A stretch of 8,800 nucleotides of DNA, taken from the NCBI GenBank assembly GCA_041749275.1, contig JBGTBQ010000414.1:1-8800 (forward strand), given 5' to 3'. This document shows, in pieces, positions 1 to 5,612 of this stretch. The DNA comes from JBGTBQ01 sp041749275. Its GTDB lineage: Bacteria > Acidobacteriota > Blastocatellia > Pyrinomonadales > Pyrinomonadaceae. Position 1 is the first letter of the stretch. Each line of letters starts with the position of its first letter. Below the pieces are notes generated by a model that ran no database searches, was not told the DNA's origin, and saw nothing but the letters and a program-made list of their open reading frames with translations. Made by a program: the position numbers and the translations under genes.

Positions 1-1
1 G

Positions 2-319
2 ATGGGACGTTCCGCGCCGCCTCCGCTTGTCATCGAGCGCGGGGGCGTGACCTCCACCGCGCCGCAGGCGAACAGCGTCGCGCGGCAGGGAAGCGAACAA
101 ACCTCGACTCGTCCCGTGGACGCGCGGCGTTACGGCCCCGACGGCACGGCGGGCGAGCGACCGACCGACCCCGACGAGGTTGTCTCGGTCTGTGGCGCGC
201 GGACGAAGAAGGGCGCCCCTTGTCAGCGTCGCGTGCGCGGAACGGGGCGCTGCTGGCAACACAAAGGCAAGCCCGCGATGCTGCCGCCGTCGAAGCTGAT
301 TGTGACAGAGCGGGAGTAG
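2..319 (+). CDS. Small Cys/His-motif protein, C-terminal part (possibly N-truncated by window edge)
   Basis: The frame is open from the left edge, and its first ATG is at position 2, so the true start may lie outside the window; no ribosome binding site can be assessed. The visible product is 105 residues. Residues 1-60 look disordered (rich in Pro, Gly, Arg, Thr) with no recognisable domain. Residues 64-87 hold a compact motif, C-x9-C-x9-C-x2-H, with the local patterns CGARTKKGAPC and GRCWQH. Short bacterial zinc-knuckle-like proteins of unknown function share this 'C..-T-K-x-G-x-x-C ... C-W-x-H' pattern, so zinc binding is likely and nucleic-acid contact is possible, but both are inferences. 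The tail after the motif is short and basic to neutral. It converges with the minus-strand gene ending at 377, and a hairpin lies between them. The conserved motif and the stop just before the hairpin support it being real; the function is unknown. Confidence 0.6.
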   Translation: MGRSAPPPLVIERGGVTSTAPQANSVARQGSEQTSTRPVDARRYGPDGTAGERPTDPDEVVSVCGARTKKGAPCQRRVRGTGRCWQHKGKPAMLPPSKLIVTERE

Positions 320-329
320 GCAGTAAGCA

Positions 330-410
330 AGCAGGCAGCAAAAGATAAAAATCCGAATCTGAAACTTGAAATCGCTTTAACTGCTTGCCGCCTGCCGCCT
401 GCTGCCTGCT
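330..410. repeat. Heptamer-repeat inverted repeat between convergent genes (hairpin A, possible terminator)
   Basis: The right arm, 381-410, is four tandem 7-nt units (CTGCTTG, CCGCCTG, CCGCCTG, CTGCCTG) plus CT. The left arm at 330-340 (AGCAGGCAGCA) is a perfect 11-nt reverse complement of 400-410. A second pairing, CAAGCAG at 328-334 with CTGCTTG at 381-387, is also possible. The sequence between the arms is AT-rich (341-380). The right arm lies inside the last codons of the minus-strand gene that stops at 377. The position between two convergent stops suits a bidirectional terminator, though there is no strong T-run next to the stem. Confidence 0.6.
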
Positions 411-2101
411 CTCTGTATCGCGCGGCGCAGCCGTTGGTGTTTCTGAAGCAGGCGGAGGTAGCGCGACTCGTCCGCGCCGGCCTTCGCGCGGACGATGCTT
501 GCGACAGCACGTTTCTCATCCTCCGTCCAGCGTGAGAGGTTTGGGATGAGCGCAAGGACGAGCGAGAGGTTTTCAAAGCTGCGTCGCTCGTCCTCGTTCC
601 AGCGCGCGGCGCTCATGCCAAGCGCGCTCTCGACTTGTTTGACCGACGCGCGTCGGGCGCGTTCGGCGTCTCCACGGTAGCGGGCGGCGATGCGGCGCTG
701 GACGGCGAGGCCGAGATGGCCGAGGTGGAAGTTGTCCCACTCGCCGCGCGCGGGTGAAGGCGCTTCGTAGAGCATGTGGCCGGTTGCCAACTCGCGCAGC
801 ACACGCTCCGGCGAGCGATAGCCGGCGCGCTCCCTGATCTTCTTCTCCTCACGCTCGACCAGTTTCGCCAGACGCGGCACGACGGGCCGAAAACCCAGCT
901 TGCGATAAAACCAGAAAGCGCCCGACTCGATGCCCTCGTCGTTGTGAAAGCCGAGTTGGTAGGGTTCGACCGAGAAGACACGCGCGCCGAGCATCTGGCG
1001 CATCAGCCGGAGCAGCCGCGCGTAGACCCATGCCGACTCGCCTTCGCGGAACGTGTAGAAGAGGTTCAACCCGACTTCCGTGCGCTCGAACAGTGTGAGC
1101 GCCTCGGCGTAGCCGATGGGGACGCCGTTCTTGAAGATCAGCATCGCGTGGTAAGCGATGGTCGGGAAGCGTCTGGCGGCGGGCACGCCCCACGGGAAGA
1201 TTTCGACGCCGCGCCCCACCTCCACGCGCCGCACCCGGCGCGGGTCGCCGTGGGTGAACCCGTACAGTTCACGGTAGCGCGCCGTCATCGTCTCGCGCCC
1301 CATGTCGAGAAGTTTCTGGCCGTCAGCCCGCGAGAGTCTCTCGACCGCGAGCGGCGACTTGTCTTCCAACTCGCGCGCGAGTGATACGTCGCGGCGCGCG
1401 ACGAGCGGGGCGTCGTGGTAAAAAATCTTCCGCGCGGGGCGCTTCATGCGCGTGCGCGTGGCCGGCGTGTCGCCCAACTCCCAACGCACGGCCAGCTTCA
1501 GCGAGTCGTAAATGACGGCCTTCGCTTTTTCCGGCAGCTTCAAACGTTCAAAAGCGTCCGTGAGCCACGTGAGTTCGCGCCGCCCGCCGCGCGCGGCGCG
1601 CAGCCACTCGTGGTGTGAGAAGAAATTGTCCACGTAGGCGTTCTCGTCGAGCGTCGGCATGAGGAGCGGGAGCGCCGCCGCAAGCTGCGCCTTGTCTTCG
1701 TCGCCTCCCCAATCAATCTGAACACGCGACGGGTGGCGCGCGGCGAGCCAGCTTACGATGCGATAGCTGAAGACGGCGGCGAACGACGTGCCGGCGATGC
1801 CGGACACTTCCGGCTCCTCGAACTCGACGAGATCATCCACTTCGCGCTCATACAACTTTTCAACCAGCCGTGCAAACGATGAGAGAATCTTTTCCGTCTG
1901 TCGCAGGAGCGCCGGGCTTTGCGGGTAGGCGCGCATGAAGAGGAGGATTTCGTGGAAACATATAAGCGCAGCCGCCCGCTCGAACCGTCGCCGCGACGCC
2001 TGAGAGAGCACGCTCCTCAAACGCGCACGCCCGCGCGCATCCGACGGTTGCTTCAAGCTCTCTAGTTCGTTCAGTAGTTGTTCGAGTGTCAGGGGCGGCA
2101 C
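377..2101 (-). CDS. Large hypothetical protein with a GNAT-like acetyltransferase segment
   Basis: The product is about 574 residues, with no signal peptide or membrane segment, so it is probably cytoplasmic. Residues 1-230 are mainly helical and charged and match nothing I recognise. Residues about 300-405 look like a GNAT fold: a strand pair with FKNGVPIGYAEAL at 323-335, a helix with WVYARLLRLMRQMLG at 358-372, and a closing FWFYRKLGFRPV at 396-407, the typical last element of GNAT acetyltransferases. Residues 410-574 are Arg/Glu-rich and helical. The substrate is unknown. The start is a GTG at 2101 with no convincing Shine-Dalgarno sequence upstream; the frame stays open back to a stop at 2183-2185, so the start is uncertain. 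The last residues (RAGSRRQAASS) are encoded by the heptamer repeats of hairpin A, suggesting that the repeat expanded into the gene end. It sits downstream of the OmpA-family gene on the same strand, with hairpin B between them. Real coding is well supported; the function is tentative. Confidence 0.75.
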   Translation of the reverse strand: MPPLTLEQLLNELESLKQPSDARGRARLRSVLSQASRRRFERAAALICFHEILLFMRAYPQSPALLRQTEKILSSFARLVEKLYEREVDDLVEFEEPEVSGIAGTSFAAVFSYRIVSWLAARHPSRVQIDWGGDEDKAQLAAALPLLMPTLDENAYVDNFFSHHEWLRAARGGRRELTWLTDAFERLKLPEKAKAVIYDSLKLAVRWELGDTPATRTRMKRPARKIFYHDAPLVARRDVSLARELEDKSPLAVERLSRADGQKLLDMGRETMTARYRELYGFTHGDPRRVRRVEVGRGVEIFPWGVPAARRFPTIAYHAMLIFKNGVPIGYAEALTLFERTEVGLNLFYTFREGESAWVYARLLRLMRQMLGARVFSVEPYQLGFHNDEGIESGAFWFYRKLGFRPVVPRLAKLVEREEKKIRERAGYRSPERVLRELATGHMLYEAPSPARGEWDNFHLGHLGLAVQRRIAARYRGDAERARRASVKQVESALGMSAARWNEDERRSFENLSLVLALIPNLSRWTEDEKRAVASIVRAKAGADESRYLRLLQKHQRLRRAIQRAGSRRQAASS

Positions 2102-2119
2102 GAGGCGATGATAAATGAA

Positions 2120-2177
2120 GAAGCCGGAAGCCGGAAGCCGGAAGAAGCGCTGCCATGCGCTTATCTTCCGGCTTCCG
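2120..2177. repeat. Heptamer-repeat hairpin B (possible terminator of the OmpA-family gene)
   Basis: Three exact tandem copies of GAAGCCG (2120-2126, 2127-2133, 2134-2140) are followed by a degenerate GAAGAAG. The segment 2132-2145 (CGGAAGCCGGAAGA) is perfectly complementary to 2164-2177, giving a 14-bp stem. After a 2-nt bulge (2162-2163) the stem continues as AGCGC/GCGCT (2146-2150 with 2157-2161) around a 6-nt loop. The hairpin starts 24 nt past the stop of the OmpA-family gene at 2202 and ends about 30 nt before the GTG of the next gene at 2101. No strong U-run follows, so it could be a terminator, an attenuator or an mRNA-stabilising 3' end. Confidence 0.7.
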
Positions 2178-2201
2178 ACTCCTTATCGGATTAACGTCAG
2201 T

Positions 2202-3242
2202 CTATTCGGGCGTCGCCGAAGAAATCCGGCTCGGGTTCATGTCCGCGCCGGGCTGCGAGAGTCCGCGGCTGACGAGGACGCGAATTTCGGCGCGGCGGTT
2301 TTCGGCGCGGCCTTCGCGCGTCGTGTTGTCGGCGACCGGATTCATGTCGCCGTAACCGAACGGCGTGATGATGCGCCGCAAGGGTATGTTGTGGTTCTCG
2401 ACCAGATAGCGCACGACCGACTCGGCGCGTTGCTGGCTGAGTTGCCGGTTGACGTTCTTGTTCTTCGACTCGTAGGCGTAGCCCGTCACCTCGATGACGA
2501 ACCCGCTCGCCGTCTTCGCGTAAGACGCAACCTCGTCGAGCGTCTGCTTCGCTTCGGGCGAGAGCATGGCGCTGCGGAGTTTGAAGTTGACGGCGAGGCT
2601 CTTCTCCGGCGTGTACTCGTCGAGCGTGCCGATGCGGTCGTTGGCGACGCGCACGCCTTCGACCGCGCGGTCAGCCGCCTCCTGCGCCGCGACCGCGCCG
2701 CCGCGCGCCGCGTTCGAGACCGTCGCCAACTCATCAATCTGCCCCGACAGGCGCTGCGCGTTCTGCTCGGTCTGGCCGATGCGTCCCTCGGCGACGCCGA
2801 CGCGGTTCTCGACCGGGACGACGTTCATCTCGACCGTCCGGGCCGTCTGCAAATCTTTATCGGAGAATCTGATCTTCTCGGCGACGAGTTGGCCCGACGA
2901 GTCGCCGCGCCCCTCGACTTCGAGATTGAGGCCGCGCAGGAGCGAGGTCTCGGCGAACTTCGTGCCGCCGCCGAAAAACCCGCCCTTCGTCTTGACGCTG
3001 GTGCGGTCATTCAACAAGACGGTCGTCTCGGCGCCGGTGCGCGCGTCCTGCACGACGAAGGTATCGCCGCCGCGGCTCTTCACCACACCCTTGATCTTCA
3101 ACTTCTGCCCGGCGGCGACCGCAGCGCGCGCGCCCATCGTCGTTGTGTCCTGTGCTTGCGCGAGCAGCGCGGGCGCGAGTGCCAGCACGACGATAAACGT
3201 GGCGACCATAGCCCGCGGCGTTGTCGGGGTATCGAATCTCAT
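2202..3242 (-). CDS. OmpA-family cell-envelope protein with DUF5666-like N-terminal domain
   Basis: Starting at the ATG at 3242 gives 346 residues. This start has GGGAG (3249-3253) 6 nt upstream and begins directly with a basic n-region and a hydrophobic stretch (about 11-30) ending near AQAQD, a Sec signal peptide; a longer frame starting at 3275 would bury that signal. Domains in order: residues about 46-129, a beta-rich DUF5666-like domain (GQKLKIKGVVKS ... LNLEVEGRGD); residues about 149-204, a predicted helical or coiled-coil linker; residues about 216-324, an OmpA C-terminal domain with LSQQRAESVVRYL, FGYGDMNPVADN and NRRAEIRV. There is no N-terminal beta-barrel and no lipobox Cys. OmpA-C domains bind peptidoglycan in the periplasm. 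Here the Arg of LSxxRA (272) is present, but the usual GHTD motif reads GYAY (254-257), so the Asp that normally contacts diaminopimelate is missing. It probably links or stabilises the envelope. Confidence 0.88.
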   Translation of the reverse strand: MRFDTPTTPRAMVATFIVVLALAPALLAQAQDTTTMGARAAVAAGQKLKIKGVVKSRGGDTFVVQDARTGAETTVLLNDRTSVKTKGGFFGGGTKFAETSLLRGLNLEVEGRGDSSGQLVAEKIRFSDKDLQTARTVEMNVVPVENRVGVAEGRIGQTEQNAQRLSGQIDELATVSNAARGGAVAAQEAADRAVEGVRVANDRIGTLDEYTPEKSLAVNFKLRSAMLSPEAKQTLDEVASYAKTASGFVIEVTGYAYESKNKNVNRQLSQQRAESVVRYLVENHNIPLRRIITPFGYGDMNPVADNTTREGRAENRRAEIRVLVSRGLSQPGADMNPSRISSATPE

Positions 3243-3424
3243 AGTTTTCTCCCTTTCACCAGTTTGAAATTCCACCGCGCCGTGTCGGGACGAACGCGCA
3301 ATGCTTACGAGCGAGGCTGCGTTTCAAGACAAACGTCGGCAGTGAATTAATTGTGAAGGGAAAAATACGCTGAATCGCGTGGGCAAGTGGTTGCGATTAG
3401 CTTGCGAATAGTGTGTGAGCTGAT

Positions 3425-3451
3425 TGCGGAAGAAGTGAGCGGAAAGCGGAA
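3425..3451. repeat. Short GCGGAA-type direct repeats downstream of the small gene
   Basis: AGCGGAA occurs twice in tandem (3438-3444, 3445-3451), and a related TGCGGAA lies at 3425-3431. Complementary pieces occur at the end of the neighbouring gene: CTTCCGC at 3490-3496 and TCCGCTT at 3501-3507. This could be a decayed relative of the heptamer hairpins elsewhere in the window, but the pairing is broken up and the case is weak. Otherwise the stretch 3243-3481 shows only an AT-rich patch near 3344-3367. I could not pick a convincing promoter for the OmpA-family gene in it. Confidence 0.3.
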
Positions 3452-3481
3452 CGGTGAGGGCCGTGCGGTTTGGCGAACATC

Positions 3482-3691
3482 TCAGGCGGCTTCCGCCGGC
3501 TCCGCTTCGCTGGCGTGCCGGCTGAGGTATTCTATAACTTCGGTATGCATCTTTTCGATCTCCGCCAGATAACCGCCGGCCATGGCGGGGAAATTCTCCG
3601 GCGGGACGCTAATCCGGAACTGCGCGACAAGCCCTTCAAAATAAACGATTCTGTCCTGAGTGCATTTCAACTCAACATCATTTTGAATCAT
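3482..3691 (-). CDS. Small helical protein, putative partner (antitoxin-like) of the nucleotidyltransferase
   Basis: The product is 69 residues, mostly predicted helix, with a central VAQFRISVPPENFPAMAGG segment, a helix YLAEIEKMHTEVIEYL and an Ala/Glu-rich tail. It has no signal peptide or membrane segment. Two ATGs are possible, at 3697 and 3691. The Shine-Dalgarno GGAGG (3699-3703) is only 1 nt from the first but 7 nt from the second, so 3691 is chosen. That ATG overlaps the upstream stop as ATGA, indicating translational coupling to the nucleotidyltransferase gene. Small proteins with a C-terminal 'L-x-x-E-(I/L)-x-x-Y' helix next to DUF6932/MNT-type nucleotidyltransferases are known to me as uncharacterised, antitoxin-like partners; assigning that role here rests on context and general resemblance, not on a specific motif. 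Confidence 0.7.
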   Translation of the reverse strand: MIQNDVELKCTQDRIVYFEGLVAQFRISVPPENFPAMAGGYLAEIEKMHTEVIEYLSRHASEAEPAEAA

Positions 3692-4140
3692 CGCCATTCC
3701 TCCCTACTGATTTCCACAATACCATGCCGACTCTCGTCTCTTTTGATTTGCCAGTGCGCGACGAACTGATTAACCGTCTCAAGTAGGACTCCGGAAGGCG
3801 CTGTCCAGAAAACGCTTGCGCCTAACTCGGCCTGCGCTTGCAGGTGATGGAAAACGGGCGACGTTTCCACATCGCATTCCGGCAGGAGAAAATCGTCTCG
3901 CATGATAAGGATGATGTCAATGTCATTCGGATTCGGTTCGGCGGTGATGTAGCTACCGAAGATGACGAAACGTTCGAGCTTGCCGGTGCGGCGCGCGAGT
4001 TCGTAAACGCGGAGCAGTCTGGAAGTCACGAGCCGGCGCTGGGCCGTGCCGTGCCCGAAGCGTGATAATACCTCGTCCAACGAAGCTTGATGGACGCCTT
4101 CTGGCAAATCTCCACGGTCATCGAAGTGAGGAATCGGCAT
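3688..4140 (-). CDS. DUF6932-like nucleotidyltransferase (MNT-type fold), putative toxin-antitoxin component
   Basis: The product is 150 residues and cytoplasmic. The opening (PHFDDRGDLPEGVHQASLDE) followed by RFG and an Arg-rich helix (30-50) matches the layout of DUF6932 proteins as I know them. The core is a nucleotidyltransferase active-site motif: FVIFGSYIT at 58-66 (the G-S signature) and NDIDIIL at 72-78, where D73 and D75 are the expected metal-binding carboxylates. A third acidic residue cannot be assigned with confidence. Small nucleotidyltransferases of this type often pair with a short gene and act in toxin-antitoxin or defence-like modules by transferring a nucleotide to a protein or tRNA; the target here is unknown. 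The stop overlaps the next gene by 4 nt (ATGA), so the two form one unit. The start ATG at 4140 has a modest AAGG about 9 nt upstream. Hairpin 4166-4212 separates it from the amidohydrolase operon. Confidence 0.8.
   Translation of the reverse strand: MPIPHFDDRGDLPEGVHQASLDEVLSRFGHGTAQRRLVTSRLLRVYELARRTGKLERFVIFGSYITAEPNPNDIDIILIMRDDFLLPECDVETSPVFHHLQAQAELGASVFWTAPSGVLLETVNQFVAHWQIKRDESRHGIVEISREEWR
3699..3703 (-). promoter_or_regulatory. Shine-Dalgarno that decides the small-gene start
   Basis: The minus-strand sequence is GGGAGGA followed by ATGGCGATGA. The GGAGG core is 1 nt from the ATG at 3697 but 7 nt from the ATG at 3691, which favours the second and an ATGA overlap with the preceding stop. 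Confidence 0.65.
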
Positions 4141-4165
4141 GACCTGACGCCTTCTGAAATGATGG

Positions 4166-4212
4166 CCGGAGAGGCGGTCAAGACTCTGATCCCTGACCGC
4201 CTCCTGCTCCGG
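4166..4212 (-). terminator. Hairpin downstream of the amidohydrolase operon
   Basis: GAGGCGGTCA (4171-4180) is perfectly complementary to 4194-4203. CCGGA (4166-4170) extends the stem by pairing with 4208-4212 across a 4-nt bulge. The loop is 13 nt. It begins 14 nt after the TAA at 4227-4229. Only a weak T-rich stretch follows on the minus strand, so it may be an imperfect intrinsic terminator or a 3' stabilising structure. Unlike the other hairpins here, it has no 7-nt period. Confidence 0.6.
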
Positions 4213-4226
4213 TCCGCTGCGGCCTG

Positions 4227-5612
4227 TTATTTCCTGTCCTTGAACTGCTCGTAGAGCATCGTGTGGCGGCTGACGAGCGGAACCTGACGCCCGCTGATGA
4301 AGAGGTGGCGGACGTTGGTGCGCGCTTCCAAGAGGTCGCCGTCGGTGACGACGACGTTGGCGATCTTACCGACTTCGAGCGAGCCGAGACGGTCGGCGAC
4401 GCCCATGATCTGCGCCGGGTAGAGCGTGACGGCCTTCAGGGCTTCCGCCTTCGGCAGACCGAACGCGGTGGACATGCCGGCGTGGAACGGAAGGTCGCGG
4501 ACGTGCGCGCCGGAGTCGCCCGTCGAGATGGCGAAGCGGACGCCCGCCGCCTGCACCTTCGCGGCGTTCTCATAGAAATAGTCGTAGGCGTCGTCCTCGC
4601 GTAAAGGAAGGTTCAACGTGCCGTCGAGGATGACTGGGATGTTCTTCTCTTTCAAAAGCGAGGCGACCTTCGCGGCTTCGGCGCCGCCGACGATGATCGC
4701 CTTGAGCTTCATCTCGTCGGCGAAGCGGACGGCGGCGCGGATGTCGCGCTCGCGGTTGACGTTGAAGATGACGGGCCGCTCGCCCCGCACGTAGGGCACG
4801 AGGGCCGCGAGCTTGAGGTCGGTGTCGGGGCGCGGCACCGCGCGCGGGTCACGCGCGTAGGCGTCCTGAGCGCGCCCGTAGGCTTCGGCGTCGCGGAGCA
4901 GTTTACGCAACTCCTCGACGCGGCGGTCGCGCTGCGTGATGGCATCCGGCGTGATGCCCTGTTGCGCGGCGAGGAAGGCGGCGAAGCCTCCGCCTCCGCC
5001 CCCGCCGCCCAACGACGGATAGTTGACGACGAGCGCGAGCGAGGGCACGAGCGCCAACTCCCTCTGCGTCGTGCCGTTCAGATTAAGGAACGCGGCCTGC
5101 CCCGACACGATGCCGCCCTGCGGCAGCGCGACGGCGCTCGTCACCCCGGCAACGCGCGTCACCTCAAGATGCGCGCTGTGCGGGTTGAGGGCGACGAAGG
5201 CTTGTATGTTCGGGTTCATGTCGCCGAGTTCCTGCGTGTCCACCGAGCCGGGGACGCCCGACCCGATCTCGACGAGCGCCATGTTAGTCGAGGCGTCAAT
5301 CATGCCGGGATAGACGAAGAGACCACGCGCGTCAATCTCGGTCGCGCCCGAAGGGGCCGTGACGTTTGCGCCGATGGCGGTGATGCGCCCTCCGCTGATG
5401 ACGAGCGCGCCGTTCTCGATGTCGGGGCCGCTCACGGTGACGATGCGCGCGTTGCGGATGACATAGATGCCCGGCGCTCCGAGGTCGCCGCTCGTCGGCC
5501 CGACGATATCTTGCGCCGACACGTTGACGAAGGCCGTCAGCAGAAGCGCGGCGCTCACGGCGAAGGCCGTCAAGCGCGCGCGAGCTTTGATGACAGGTCG
5601 TGTGTTTCTCAT
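4227..5612 (-). CDS. Exported amidohydrolase-family protein lacking most metal ligands (probable pseudoenzyme)
   Basis: The product is 461 residues with a signal peptide (hydrophobic 14-31, likely cleavage after VSA at 31-33), so it is periplasmic or secreted. The amidohydrolase scaffold is clear: an N-terminal beta-sandwich (YVIRNARIVTVSG, GRITAIG), then PGMIDA, and the closing GSLEVGKIANVVVTDGD (410-426) and HLFISGRQV. The metal sites do not match an active enzyme. The HxH after IDA is S108-T109-N110; the strand-5 His position is N284 (VIFNVN); the strand-6 His position is G309; only the strand-8 Asp (D366, STGDSG) remains. Residues 202-209 are eight glycines in a row. The start ATG overlaps the preceding gene's TGA (ATGA) and has GGAGG (5620-5624) 7 nt upstream, so it is translationally coupled to the intact amidohydrolase. 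A structural or regulatory partner role is inferred. An unconventional active site cannot be excluded. Confidence 0.88.
   Translation of the reverse strand: MRNTRPVIKARARLTAFAVSAALLLTAFVNVSAQDIVGPTSGDLGAPGIYVIRNARIVTVSGPDIENGALVISGGRITAIGANVTAPSGATEIDARGLFVYPGMIDASTNMALVEIGSGVPGSVDTQELGDMNPNIQAFVALNPHSAHLEVTRVAGVTSAVALPQGGIVSGQAAFLNLNGTTQRELALVPSLALVVNYPSLGGGGGGGGFAAFLAAQQGITPDAITQRDRRVEELRKLLRDAEAYGRAQDAYARDPRAVPRPDTDLKLAALVPYVRGERPVIFNVNRERDIRAAVRFADEMKLKAIIVGGAEAAKVASLLKEKNIPVILDGTLNLPLREDDAYDYFYENAAKVQAAGVRFAISTGDSGAHVRDLPFHAGMSTAFGLPKAEALKAVTLYPAQIMGVADRLGSLEVGKIANVVVTDGDLLEARTNVRHLFISGRQVPLVSRHTMLYEQFKDRK

Noticed and set aside
776..1384. 202-residue plus-strand open frame opposite the GNAT-like gene
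   Set aside because: It is antisense to a longer frame with a coherent GNAT-like segment and has no ribosome site or recognisable domain.
2115..3350. 411-residue plus-strand open frame opposite the OmpA-family gene
   Set aside because: It is antisense to a gene with clear domains and a ribosome site. The translation is Arg/Ala/Val-rich without a recognisable fold, as expected for a shadow in GC-rich DNA.
3340..3420. Sigma-70 promoter for the OmpA-family gene
   Set aside because: The patch is AT-rich and contains TTGCCC and TATTTT-like hexamers on the minus strand, but their spacing is about 13 nt, too short for a confident call.
3695..3697. Upstream ATG as start of the small helical gene
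   Set aside because: The Shine-Dalgarno core is only 1 nt away; the ATG six bases downstream has proper spacing and an ATGA overlap.
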